A DNA stretch of 64,000 nt, from positions 1,426,001 through 1,490,000 of the forward strand of contig NZ_CP021138.1 in assembly GCF_002162035.1 (NCBI RefSeq). Reading direction: 5' to 3'. This stretch comes from Sulfuriferula sp. AH1. Lineage in GTDB: Bacteria > Pseudomonadota > Gammaproteobacteria > Burkholderiales > Sulfuriferulaceae. Both the position numbers and the translations under genes were made by a program. The notes under the pieces were generated by a model. The model did no database searches. It was not told the origin of the DNA and saw only the letters and a program-made list of their open reading frames with translations. Shown one piece after another: positions 27,919 to 36,252 of this stretch. Position 1 is the stretch's first letter. The number at the start of each line of letters is the position of its first letter.

Positions 27919-28392
27919 ATGTTTGGCACAGCACACAAAGGCGCGAACGCCTATGCAAAGGTAGATCTCGAAACAGGCGTACTGGCGGCCACACCGCACA
28001 AATTGATTGTTATGCTGTTTGATGGTGCAAAGATGGCGGTAGACCGAGCCTGCCTGCATATTCAAAACAAGGAAACCGCAGCCAAAGGCCAAGCCATTTC
28101 GCATGCGATATCCATTATTAATGATGGTTTGCGGGCAAGCTTGAATAAACAGGTCGGCGGCGAAATCGCATTAAATCTGGATGCGCTTTATGAATATATG
28201 TGCAATCGCCTGTTTGAAGCCAATCTGAAAAACGACCTTGCCATACTAAGCGAAATAAACGGTTTAATCATTGAACTACGTGATGCCTGGCTAGCGATTG
28301 AAAATACCCCTGGGGCATCCATACCGAAACCTGTTGCTGCTGAGCATAGTGATCCGCTAGCTCACCGTGTTACATCTTTTGCAAGGGCTTAA
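27919..28392 (+). CDS. fliS: flagellin export chaperone FliS
   Basis: A 157-residue FliS. The family start is clear: AYAKVDLETGVLAATPHKLI followed by VMLFDGAKMAVDRA, and the helical body runs to WLAIENTP at about 130. FliS wraps the C-terminal D0 helix of flagellin in the cytoplasm and stops early polymerisation. It is about 25 residues longer than E. coli FliS because of a Pro/Ala-rich tail. CTAAGGAAATATC precedes the ATG. First gene of a late flagellar operon; fliT follows after 3 bases. Confidence 0.95.
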   Translation: MFGTAHKGANAYAKVDLETGVLAATPHKLIVMLFDGAKMAVDRACLHIQNKETAAKGQAISHAISIINDGLRASLNKQVGGEIALNLDALYEYMCNRLFEANLKNDLAILSEINGLIIELRDAWLAIENTPGASIPKPVAAEHSDPLAHRVTSFARA

Positions 28393-28395
28393 ACC

Positions 28396-28731
28396 ATGAA
28401 TAGCGAAGAAGTAATTAGCCTGTACGAATCGGTCGCTCAAATTACAAAACAAATGCTAGCCGCTGCACGCCAAGGCGACTGGGATCATCTCGCGACCCTG
28501 GAATCGCATTGCGCAGATCATGTCCATACCCTGCAAGCTGACGAGGCACCAGTTAAACTGAGCGACGAACTGCGCAGTCGCAAGATGGCCGTCATCAAGC
28601 AGATTCTGGCTGATGATCGCGAAATTCGTCATATTACCGAGCCGTGGATGACGCACCTGTCGAAGCTGATAAATAGCAATCAGACAGAGCGCAAACTCTC
28701 CATAGCCTATGGTAATCATCAAGTGCGCTAA
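28396..28731 (+). CDS. fliT: flagellar chaperone FliT
   Basis: A 111-residue all-helical protein in the fliT position. It starts MNSEEVISLYESVAQITKQM and has AARQGDWDHLATLESHCADH, which is close to the FliT pattern (A-x-x-x-x-W-D-x-L-x-x-L-E). FliT binds the FliD C-terminus as its export chaperone and in enterics also restrains FlhDC. Sequence conservation in this family is low, so the call leans partly on its position directly after fliS. Confidence 0.85.
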   Translation: MNSEEVISLYESVAQITKQMLAAARQGDWDHLATLESHCADHVHTLQADEAPVKLSDELRSRKMAVIKQILADDREIRHITEPWMTHLSKLINSNQTERKLSIAYGNHQVR

Positions 28732-28733
28732 TC

Positions 28734-29738
28734 ATGTTATTTCCCCGGCCAGAACCTACAGGCACACGGCCGGTAACGCTTATTCAAGCGTTATTACCAA
28801 CCCCACCTCAGGGAGATTTGCGGGAAGAAATTCTGCATCGACTGACTCAGATTAAACTGGGTCAGCAATTGGAAGCCGATGTTCAAGCCAAACTAAGCGA
28901 TGGCAGCTTTCTGGTTAAAATCGCAGATGCAACCACTCGCATGAATTTACCCGTATCTACCAACATAGGGGATAAAGTTGCACTGACATTAATCAGCAAG
29001 GAACCGCGCCCTACTTTCCTGCTTAACAGTGAAGCCATGCTACCCCATGAGATCAGCAGCAGCACCACCTCACTAAGCTCTACCGCAAAATTGATTGATA
29101 CGCTGTTGCATAATGCACCCACCGGCCAGCAAGCAGAACCCGCTGTCATTGGCAAGACGCCAATCATCCCTCAAGCCGGCCTTTCCGCACCGCAATTGGC
29201 AAATGCATTAGAGCAGACACTTACCAAGACCGGCGTATTCTATGAGTCTCATTTAAACGAATGGGTAAATGGACAACGCACCCTGATTGACATCAAACAG
29301 GAGCCACAAGCTCAGCAGACCAGTCAAATCAGCACCGCTACGGATACTAAACTGTCGGCTTCCCCGGCAGAGACTGTAAATCAGACGCTAACCCAATTGG
29401 TCAATCAACAATTGCAAACACTCGAGCAAAATCGCATCCTTTGGCAAGGGGAAGTTTGGCCAGGGCAAACCATGCGCTGGGAAGTAAGCGAAGATACTCC
29501 GGAAGCGGTTAGCGAGCAGATGCAGACATCGTGGCGTAGCGAAGTGCGTTTCGAGATGCCGCAATTAGGCCTGATTACAGCGACTTTACAACTGACAGGT
29601 GAACGCCTGACGCTACAGATTCATACAGATACCGCCTTGGCAGCGGCGCAATTGCAGGCACAGGGAAACAAGCTTGGCGATGCGCTCGCTGCAGCAGGGA
29701 TACCCCTGGATGGTTTACGGGTGAAAATAAATGAATAA
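28734..29738 (+). CDS. flagellar hook-length control-like protein (FliK C-terminal domain)
   Basis: A 334-residue protein with a disordered Gln/Thr/Ala-rich first two-thirds and a FliK-like C-terminal domain at about 245-334 (WRSEVRFEMPQLGLITATLQ, then LTGERLTLQIHTDTALAAAQ and LGDALAAAGIPLDGLRVKI). FliK measures hook length and makes FlhB change export specificity. The next gene encodes an FlhB C-domain look-alike, so the two may act together. The last 8 bases overlap the next gene. It may be a second FliK beside one in a main hook-basal-body cluster outside this window. Confidence 0.82.
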   Translation: MLFPRPEPTGTRPVTLIQALLPTPPQGDLREEILHRLTQIKLGQQLEADVQAKLSDGSFLVKIADATTRMNLPVSTNIGDKVALTLISKEPRPTFLLNSEAMLPHEISSSTTSLSSTAKLIDTLLHNAPTGQQAEPAVIGKTPIIPQAGLSAPQLANALEQTLTKTGVFYESHLNEWVNGQRTLIDIKQEPQAQQTSQISTATDTKLSASPAETVNQTLTQLVNQQLQTLEQNRILWQGEVWPGQTMRWEVSEDTPEAVSEQMQTSWRSEVRFEMPQLGLITATLQLTGERLTLQIHTDTALAAAQLQAQGNKLGDALAAAGIPLDGLRVKINE

Positions 29739-30021
29739 GCCAACGCCATCCGCGGTAGCATTAGCCTACCAGACTGGGGATGCCGCCCCCAAGATTGTCG
29801 CGAAAGGCAAAGGGTTAATTGCTGAAGAAATTATCGCACGTGCCAAAGCTCATGGTGTTTTTGTGCATGAATCCAAAGAATTGGTCGCGTTATTAATGCA
29901 AGTCGATTTGGATCAAAACATTCCACCTGCACTCTATCGGGCAGTCGCCGAATTATTGGCATGGTTATACCGTATCGAGAACGGACAAAAAACCACGCTT
30001 AATGACTCGTCTCCGCTATAA
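29731..30021 (+). CDS. FlhX: FlhB cytoplasmic-domain homologue without membrane part
   Basis: A 96-residue protein matching only the part of FlhB after its self-cleavage site. FlhB is cut inside Asn-Pro-Thr-His, leaving a fragment that starts P-T-H-Y-A-V-A-L; this protein starts MNKPTPSAVALAYQTGDAAP and continues KIVAKGKGLIAEEIIARAK, with VFVHESKELVALLMQVDLDQNIPPALY. There is no membrane domain and no NPTH. FlhX proteins in Helicobacter can stand in for the cleaved FlhB piece. It overlaps the FliK-like gene by 8 bases. Confidence 0.88.
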   Translation: MNKPTPSAVALAYQTGDAAPKIVAKGKGLIAEEIIARAKAHGVFVHESKELVALLMQVDLDQNIPPALYRAVAELLAWLYRIENGQKTTLNDSSPL

Positions 30022-30044
30022 TAATCGAACATTTTCCTGAATTA

Positions 30045-30806
30045 ATGATTAGACCCATGCCGCTTACTCAACCTGAACTTGGTACCGAAAATCAGAGTCT
30101 CTATCAAGTTCATTCACGCCGTGAAATTATAAGTTTGCTGCAGGGTATTCAGAACCAGCGTCAGTTAATTACCATGCTGATCAATGGCGGTGCAGAAGTG
30201 GTGGTCACCTCCATTCTTGATATCGACGATAAAAAGAATATTGTGTATATCGACTGCGCCCCCAATCCTTTGATCAACCAGCGTATTCTTGAGTCAGATG
30301 ATATCGAGTTCGAATCTACTCTGGATAAGGTTCGTATTTCATTTTCTGCATCCGAGGTGAGCGACTGTACTCAAGATGGACAGCCCGCACTCTGCATCGC
30401 CCTCCCTACCTCTTTGATTCGTCTCCAGCGACGCGAATATTTTCGCGTCAATACGCCGGTCGGCCAGCCTGTCTATTGCCAAATACCCTTAGCCACAGGC
30501 GATTATGCCGTTTCCGTAGTGGACATTAGCGGCGGCGGCATTGCTCTTCTTGATGAAAAACGTGTTCTGGACACAAAAATTGGCCATGAATACCAAAATT
30601 GCCGGATTGATCTCCCCGAAAACGGATCAATCAAGGTTACCTTGCGAGTTCGCAACATACAGGATTTCAGCCTTGCAAATGGCAAAACCAATCGTCGGCT
30701 GGGGTGTGAGTATGCAAACATGGCACCAGCAATGTTAACGATGGTTCAACGTTATATTATGCATCTTGAGCGCGAACGCAATGCTCGAATGCATGGCATG
30801 GGATAA
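30045..30806 (+). CDS. ycgR: flagellar brake protein YcgR (PilZ domain)
   Basis: A 253-residue protein with an N-terminal YcgR domain (YQVHSRREIISLLQGIQNQR, residues about 18-115) and a C-terminal PilZ domain (about 118-240). The c-di-GMP-binding elements are present: R-E-Y-F-R (RxxxR) in LQRREYFRVNTPVG and D-I-S-G-G-G-I (D/NxSxxG). When loaded with c-di-GMP, YcgR binds the flagellar motor and slows it. Last flagellar gene of the operon, 23 bases after flhX. A later Met (residue 5) is an alternative start. Confidence 0.94.
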   Translation: MIRPMPLTQPELGTENQSLYQVHSRREIISLLQGIQNQRQLITMLINGGAEVVVTSILDIDDKKNIVYIDCAPNPLINQRILESDDIEFESTLDKVRISFSASEVSDCTQDGQPALCIALPTSLIRLQRREYFRVNTPVGQPVYCQIPLATGDYAVSVVDISGGGIALLDEKRVLDTKIGHEYQNCRIDLPENGSIKVTLRVRNIQDFSLANGKTNRRLGCEYANMAPAMLTMVQRYIMHLERERNARMHGMG

Positions 30807-30818
30807 GAAAACCGGAAT

Positions 30819-31946
30819 TTGCGCTTGCCTACCCATCGCCCACTCACCGTCCTGCAAATTCTCCCCGCATTACATGCGGGCGGTGTCGAACGCGGCACAC
30901 TGGAAATTGCCCGGCATCTTGTGCAGAATGGACATCGCTCACTTGTGATGTCAGGCGGTGGCCGCATGGTGGCACAACTCGAGTCAGAGGGTTCCACGCA
31001 TTTCAACTGGAACATCGGTAAAAAATCCTTACTGACATTACGTCTTGTGCCACAATTGCGGCAATTCCTGATTGAACACCAGATTGATATCCTTCATCTG
31101 CGTTCGCGCATGCCAGGGTGGATAGGCTACCTTGCCTGGCGCAAAATGGACCCTGCAACGCGCCCTAAGCTCGTCACGACAGTACACGGCGCCTATACGG
31201 TAAATGCCTATAGCGCTGTCATGACCAAAGGTGAACGGGTGATTGCAGTTTCCAAAACTATCCACGACTACATCCTGACCTATTATCCCCAAGTCGCCCC
31301 CTCTCGTATCCGCCTCATCTATCGTGGCGTTGACCCACTGGAATTTCCTCGCGGATATCAGCCGGATAGTGCATGGCTGACAAAATGGCGCAATGATTAT
31401 CCACATCTGGCCGGCAAATTAATCATTACGTTACCGGGTCGAATCACGCGCTGGAAAGGACAACTCGACTTCATTCAGCTGATTTCCCGCCTAAAGCACG
31501 CGGGAATCAATGTACACGGGTTGCTCGCAGGTGAAGCAGATCCCAGGAAAACAGCTTTTCTGCAGGAACTGAAAACACAAATCAGCGCATTAGACCTTGA
31601 TCAGGATATCAGTTTGATTGGTCACCGTACCGACCTGAAAGAAGTCATGGCAGTGTCCGATCTTGTGCTGTCTCTCTCCCAGGACCCTGAAGCTTTTGGC
31701 CGAATTACGCCAGAGGCGCTGAGTCTGGGAATTCCGGTTGTAGGCTACAACCACGGCGGCGTTGGTGAAGTCTTGCAGGCGCTTTTTCCAGCAGGCCTGG
31801 TACCGTTAGGGGATCTACAGAAATTCGAAAACACCGTTCGTCATTGTCTTTCCCACCCGAGCATCATCGCAGAGAACAAGACATTTACGTTGGCCCACAT
31901 GCAATCCAGTACACTTGCCGTTTATCAGGAGCTTGTCACCAGTTAA
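30819..31946 (+). CDS. glycosyltransferase family 4
   Basis: A 375-residue GT-B enzyme. The N-terminal domain has LQILPALHAGGVERGTLEIA (the G-G-V/A-E-R loop of family 4); the C-terminal domain has TLPGRITRWKGQLDF, SLIGHRTDLKEVMAVSDLVL and PEAFGRITPEALSLGIPVVG with the E-x7-E nucleotide-sugar helix. The start is a TTG at 30819, 12 bases after ycgR; no better ATG exists. It probably adds a sugar to LPS core or O-antigen at the inner face of the membrane. Confidence 0.92.
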   Translation: MRLPTHRPLTVLQILPALHAGGVERGTLEIARHLVQNGHRSLVMSGGGRMVAQLESEGSTHFNWNIGKKSLLTLRLVPQLRQFLIEHQIDILHLRSRMPGWIGYLAWRKMDPATRPKLVTTVHGAYTVNAYSAVMTKGERVIAVSKTIHDYILTYYPQVAPSRIRLIYRGVDPLEFPRGYQPDSAWLTKWRNDYPHLAGKLIITLPGRITRWKGQLDFIQLISRLKHAGINVHGLLAGEADPRKTAFLQELKTQISALDLDQDISLIGHRTDLKEVMAVSDLVLSLSQDPEAFGRITPEALSLGIPVVGYNHGGVGEVLQALFPAGLVPLGDLQKFENTVRHCLSHPSIIAENKTFTLAHMQSSTLAVYQELVTS

Positions 31947-32023
31947 ATTTGGCACCCAAAGAGAATAAGAGCTAACAAATCTGCGTATGCTTGGAAGAGA
32001 CATCAAAATTCTGGAGACTCTGA

Positions 32024-33004
32024 TTGATTAAGGTATTGGTAGTAGGCAAATACAACAGCATTGTCCAATGGACGGAAAATACTGTCACGGCCTTTAAACA
32101 AGCCGATTGCAACGTTGATTACTTTGCTGTAAACGGCGACAGCATTGCAAATTCACTGTATTTGAAATTGCTCGGAAAGGTGCATGGCGATAAAACCAAA
32201 GTCATTGCTGACAGTTTGCGCAAGAAACTTGAAACATTCCAGCCTGATCTGATAGTCTTTGTCATGATAGCCTCCAATTGGTTACCAGCTCATGTATTCC
32301 AACTAACAGGGGAAACCTGCCCTAAAGCCGCGAAAATTGTTTGGGTCGGGGATAAGTTCAATCGTGATGAAGGAATATTCGCTGACCATGTGGATTGGGT
32401 GTTTTGCACCGACACAGCCTTTATCGATGCGGTACATGAATACGGGTTTTCCGCACCTGCAAGCTATTTGCCGCTGGCCCTGAATCCGGACATTTTTCAT
32501 CCAATAGCCGCTAACCGCTCCAATGCCGTCATCTATGTTGCAAATAACACAATCGGTCGCGGCAAAATGGTAAGCACCATTAAGCGGCCAATTACACTCT
32601 ACGGTAAAGGCTGGTCGAAATTGAAAAACAGTCCGCATATAATTAACGCCTACCGGTTACCCTACTCAAAGCTGCCCACAGTGTATGCTTCATGCCGTGC
32701 CGTACTCAATATCAAAAACGAGAAAAATGTCATTAACGGCCTTAATCAACGCAGCTTTGAACCGTATGGTTGCATGACTCCGGTACTCAACGACGACATG
32801 AAGGATATCAATCGATGCTTTGAAATAGACAAAGAGATTCTAGTCTATCATTCAATAGACGAGCTACACGAATTATATGACCGTGTAACCACTGACGCCA
32901 CTTTCGCCAATTCGGTTGGTCAGGCAGGCTATAAACGCGTCATGGCCGAACATACCTATGCGCATAGAGCACAAACCATGCTTGTTCAAATCGGCTTGAA
33001 ATAA
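32024..33004 (+). CDS. putative glycosyltransferase (CgeB/DUF3880-like)
   Basis: A 326-residue GT-B-like protein. It starts from a TTG at 32024 with GGAG 8-10 bases before it (KVLVVGKYNSIVQWTENTV). Segments DLIVFVMIASNWLPAHVFQL, IVWVGDKFNRDEG, SYLPLALNPDIFHP and a C-terminal SFEPYGCMTPVLNDDMKDI ... VYHSIDELHELYD resemble CgeB-type glycosyltransferases, where N-x-R-x-x-E-x-x-x-C-x-x-x-x-L-x-D is typical. Sugar and acceptor are unknown. The ligase gene follows after 4 bases. Confidence 0.78.
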   Translation: MIKVLVVGKYNSIVQWTENTVTAFKQADCNVDYFAVNGDSIANSLYLKLLGKVHGDKTKVIADSLRKKLETFQPDLIVFVMIASNWLPAHVFQLTGETCPKAAKIVWVGDKFNRDEGIFADHVDWVFCTDTAFIDAVHEYGFSAPASYLPLALNPDIFHPIAANRSNAVIYVANNTIGRGKMVSTIKRPITLYGKGWSKLKNSPHIINAYRLPYSKLPTVYASCRAVLNIKNEKNVINGLNQRSFEPYGCMTPVLNDDMKDINRCFEIDKEILVYHSIDELHELYDRVTTDATFANSVGQAGYKRVMAEHTYAHRAQTMLVQIGLK

Positions 33005-33008
33005 AATC

Positions 33009-34325
33009 ATGATTTTTGACTTAAATACACAGGGAATCTCAATGCCCCAACAATTAACTGCTCGATCAGAATTTGCGGCCTTCATCCAGAATTACGGCTG
33101 GTGGCTCATTGCTCTCTTTATTTTTGCGATGCCGTTTGGCAAAGGTTTTGAAGTACCCCTGGCATTCATGGCGATCGGAGGCATGGTATTGCTGGCAAAG
33201 GAAGGTACAAGTCAGATCAAAACTGACAACATGCGTTGGGCGCTGATCCTGTTTGCCTGCATCTGGCTTCCCATCCTGATTTCCTTGCCGGATGCTGTCG
33301 CGCTCGAACCTACTGCGAGTACCGCATTGGCGTTCCTGCGTTTCCCTTTTGCGATCATCTTTGCGATATATGCGCTGTCCAATCCCGAGCATAGACCGAA
33401 ACTTTTTACTGCAATTTTCGGAATGTTCACTATCGTGATTGCCGATGGCTTACTGCAGGCGATGACAGGCAGAAACATCCTAGGCTCCCCAATGATAGCG
33501 GACAGGCTCAGCGGCCTGTTTTATCCAAAGCTGACCATGGGCTTATGGATTGCACCATTCGGAGCGATCTATTTTGAAAAAGTACGTCAGTTAGCAAAAA
33601 CGAGTCGCTTCGGATGGGCATACTGGCTGCTACTGGCACCTTATACGATAGTCGTTCTACTTTCAGGCAGCAGAGCATCCTGGGGAATTTATGCTGTGAG
33701 TATGGCCGGATTTGCACTCTACCTTTATTTAATCAACCCCCAGCGCGCCGTCAAAAAATATATTGCGATAGCGCTCCTGCTATTCATTCCTATGGCGGTG
33801 ATGCTGGACCATTACCCGCCATTCAAGGAAAAAGTGGCCGCCACTGCCGGATTGTTCAGCGGAAATTATGACAAGATCAATGCGGCAACCAGCATCCGTT
33901 TACCGATCTGGACAGTCGCACTTAAAATGAGCAAGGATCATTGGATTAACGGCGTCGGTCCGCGCGGATTCCGCTATGCTTATCCGCCTTATGCTGAAAA
34001 AGACGATGTCTTCCTCAAAATGAACCCCAACATGGGCCCCAATCATCCGCATCAGATATTTCTGGAAGTTCTGGTAGAAACCGGCATCATCGGCGTAATC
34101 GGTTATTTACTGTTTCTGGGATTACTCATACGCTTAATATGGCAGGCCATACAGGCACACAACCACTATGCACCTCCGCTCGGCATCGCCGTATTCGCAG
34201 CGATCATGCCTATCAATGCAGGAATAGGTTTTTACGCGAGCGTATTGTCGGCAATGAGCTGGTGGATGCTGGCCATCTTCTTTGCCGTGCTCATGATAGA
34301 CAAATCAAAACCGGCTACCGATTAA
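33009..34325 (+). CDS. O-antigen ligase/polymerase (WaaL/Wzy family)
   Basis: A 438-residue membrane protein with about eleven helices and the Wzy_C pattern: VLLSGSRASWGIYAVSMAGF in the middle and a large periplasmic loop (NGVGPRGFRYAYPPYAEKDD ... NMGPNHPHQIFLEVLVETG) before the last three helices. The loop's N-H-P-H-x-x-F-L-E segment is the WaaL signature. It would join an undecaprenyl-linked polysaccharide to lipid A-core in the periplasm; WaaL and Wzy cannot be told apart safely from sequence. The true start may be Met-14 (MPQQLTARSEF). Confidence 0.9.
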   Translation: MIFDLNTQGISMPQQLTARSEFAAFIQNYGWWLIALFIFAMPFGKGFEVPLAFMAIGGMVLLAKEGTSQIKTDNMRWALILFACIWLPILISLPDAVALEPTASTALAFLRFPFAIIFAIYALSNPEHRPKLFTAIFGMFTIVIADGLLQAMTGRNILGSPMIADRLSGLFYPKLTMGLWIAPFGAIYFEKVRQLAKTSRFGWAYWLLLAPYTIVVLLSGSRASWGIYAVSMAGFALYLYLINPQRAVKKYIAIALLLFIPMAVMLDHYPPFKEKVAATAGLFSGNYDKINAATSIRLPIWTVALKMSKDHWINGVGPRGFRYAYPPYAEKDDVFLKMNPNMGPNHPHQIFLEVLVETGIIGVIGYLLFLGLLIRLIWQAIQAHNHYAPPLGIAVFAAIMPINAGIGFYASVLSAMSWWMLAIFFAVLMIDKSKPATD

Positions 34326-35370
34326 GCACATGACGATAAACCTTTAGAGTATCTTGCGCCTGTTTCTCCAGGCTGAATTGTGTTTGCGCCGTTATCCTGG
34401 CTGCTTGCGCATAACAGGCACGACGATCGGTATCGGTAACCATAGACATGATTGCATCGACAATGGCACCACTTTCGCCTGGGGGAATCAGTATCCCATT
34501 CACACCGGACTCAAGCATCGTTGGGATCGCGCCGGTTCGAGTACCTATACAAGCCAGCCCGGTCGCCATTGCTTCCAGAAAAGCGATGCAAAACCCCTCC
34601 TTGATGCTGGGCTGCAAATAAATATCCGTAGCTGCAAGCAACTCTGCTACGTCACCTCTCGACCCCATCAAGCTTAGGTGCTCCGACACACCGCATTTAT
34701 CGGCTTGTTGCTGCAGTTTTTCGCGATCCGCACCCTCTCCTACCAGAACCAACCTGATATTCGGCAATTGCGGTAACAGTTGCGCCAGTGCGTCTATTGC
34801 ATAAACCTGACCTTTCGCGGGAACCAGACGCGCAACACATAACACGATCAGCTGTCCTTGCCAGCCTTGTCGATGGCGCACTTCATCCCGTTTCCCGATA
34901 TTGAATGCCCGGGTATCTACCGCGTTATGTACGACAGTAGCCTTTACCGCCGGGTATTCCAGATGACAGAGCGAATCACGCACCATATCGGAAACACAAA
35001 TAACATGCTGACAATGACGAAATGGCTGAAGGTGTTTGACAATATTATGCGCAGTTGCAACACAGGGAATGTCTCGCCCGGCATAACCCACCATAGAGGC
35101 GGATTTCAGCATATGAGCATGGATCAGGTCAGGTTGAAGACGGCGAATGACTTGACGTAACGACCACAGCGCCAGAGGGTGCCAACGTCCACCACCCCGG
35201 ATCAGCAAATACTCGATACCCTCTGCATGCAATGCCTGGCTCAGGGCGCCTTTTTTCGGTAATGCCACATTGACCTGCAGCCCCAGATCGCGTTGTTGCA
35301 GACATAAATCGAGCAAATGCTTTTCCGCACCGCCTACGCCGGTCGAAGCAATGACATGCAAGATTTTCAA
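34315..35370 (-). CDS. glycosyltransferase family 4
   Basis: A 351-residue GT-B enzyme with ILHVIASTGVGGAEKHLLDL at the start, IHAHMLKSASMVGYAGR, LCVARLVPAKGQVYAIDALA, LVLVGEGADREKLQQQADKC and PSIKEGFCIAFLEAMATGLACI (E-x7-E). Related enzymes build LPS core. Its 3' end overlaps the convergent ligase gene by 11 bases; its start is 64 bases from a divergent GT2 gene. Confidence 0.93.
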   Translation of the reverse strand: MKILHVIASTGVGGAEKHLLDLCLQQRDLGLQVNVALPKKGALSQALHAEGIEYLLIRGGGRWHPLALWSLRQVIRRLQPDLIHAHMLKSASMVGYAGRDIPCVATAHNIVKHLQPFRHCQHVICVSDMVRDSLCHLEYPAVKATVVHNAVDTRAFNIGKRDEVRHRQGWQGQLIVLCVARLVPAKGQVYAIDALAQLLPQLPNIRLVLVGEGADREKLQQQADKCGVSEHLSLMGSRGDVAELLAATDIYLQPSIKEGFCIAFLEAMATGLACIGTRTGAIPTMLESGVNGILIPPGESGAIVDAIMSMVTDTDRRACYAQAARITAQTQFSLEKQAQDTLKVYRHVLNR

Positions 35371-35433
35371 GGGAGTACCTTACGCTGTGGTATAGTTTGG
35401 CTCATTTTCGAATTGTATGGCGTCATTATTTCC

Positions 35434-36252
35434 ATGGAAAAGCTCTCCGCATTTGTTACCACATTCAACAACGCGCGCACGCTAGCCAGCTGTCTGGAAA
35501 GCGTCAAATGGGCGGATGAAATTGTCTTGCTGGATTCCGGAAGTACCGATGCGACGCTCGATATTGCCGAACAATACGGATGCAAAATTTTCCATCATCC
35601 TTTCCTTGGCTATGGCAAACAAAAACAATTAGCACTCACTAAAACTACCCATTTATGGGTTTTACTGCTGGATGCGGACGAGGCGCTCTCACCCGCATCG
35701 CAACAGGAAATACGCGATTTGTTGCAGCGCGGCCCCGAGGCGGATGGTTATGCCATTCCCCGTCAGGAACAAATGTTCTGGCAAATGAATAACCGTTTTG
35801 TCCGCCTCAACAAATTTCTGCGCTTGTTCCGCAAGGATAAAGGCCATATCACCGATATGCCTGTTCATGCCGCCCCTAAAGTCGATGGTGTAGTCAAAAA
35901 TCTGACGGCACCATTTTATCATTATGGCGAGACCGATATCGATGTGAAAGTAAGCAAGCTTAATGCTTACTCAACCGGTCTGGTCAAGGACAAGGTGGCC
36001 AAAGGTACGCGCCCTAATCCATGGATGCTGGTGTTCTATCCGCCTTTCTATTTTTTGCGCGCCTACTTCTTTAAACGAGCATTCCTGAACGGCTGGGGAG
36101 GATTCATCACCTCTGTTTGTGGCGCATTTTATGTATTTTTGAAATACGCCAAACTCTACGAATTCCATCAGCGCAAACGCTACGGAAAATCCCTCATGCC
36201 TGCCAGCGCACCCAATAATCCGCCAGTTTATGAGTCGGACAAACCCTGCTAA
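35434..36252 (+). CDS. glycosyltransferase family 2, WaaE/KdtX-like
   Basis: A 272-residue GT-A enzyme. The start at 35434 (MEKLSAFVTTFNNARTLASC) is chosen because the longer frame would overlap the divergent gene. Motifs are VKWADEIVLLDSGSTDAT, GYGKQKQLALTKTTHLWVLL, LDADEALSP (the D-x-D) and RLFRKDKGHITDMPVHAAPK. This is the pattern of the LPS core beta-1,4-glucosyltransferase group (WaaE/KdtX). A C-terminal hydrophobic stretch may hold it to the membrane. It overlaps the convergent heptosyltransferase by 4 bases. Confidence 0.9.
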   Translation: MEKLSAFVTTFNNARTLASCLESVKWADEIVLLDSGSTDATLDIAEQYGCKIFHHPFLGYGKQKQLALTKTTHLWVLLLDADEALSPASQQEIRDLLQRGPEADGYAIPRQEQMFWQMNNRFVRLNKFLRLFRKDKGHITDMPVHAAPKVDGVVKNLTAPFYHYGETDIDVKVSKLNAYSTGLVKDKVAKGTRPNPWMLVFYPPFYFLRAYFFKRAFLNGWGGFITSVCGAFYVFLKYAKLYEFHQRKRYGKSLMPASAPNNPPVYESDKPC

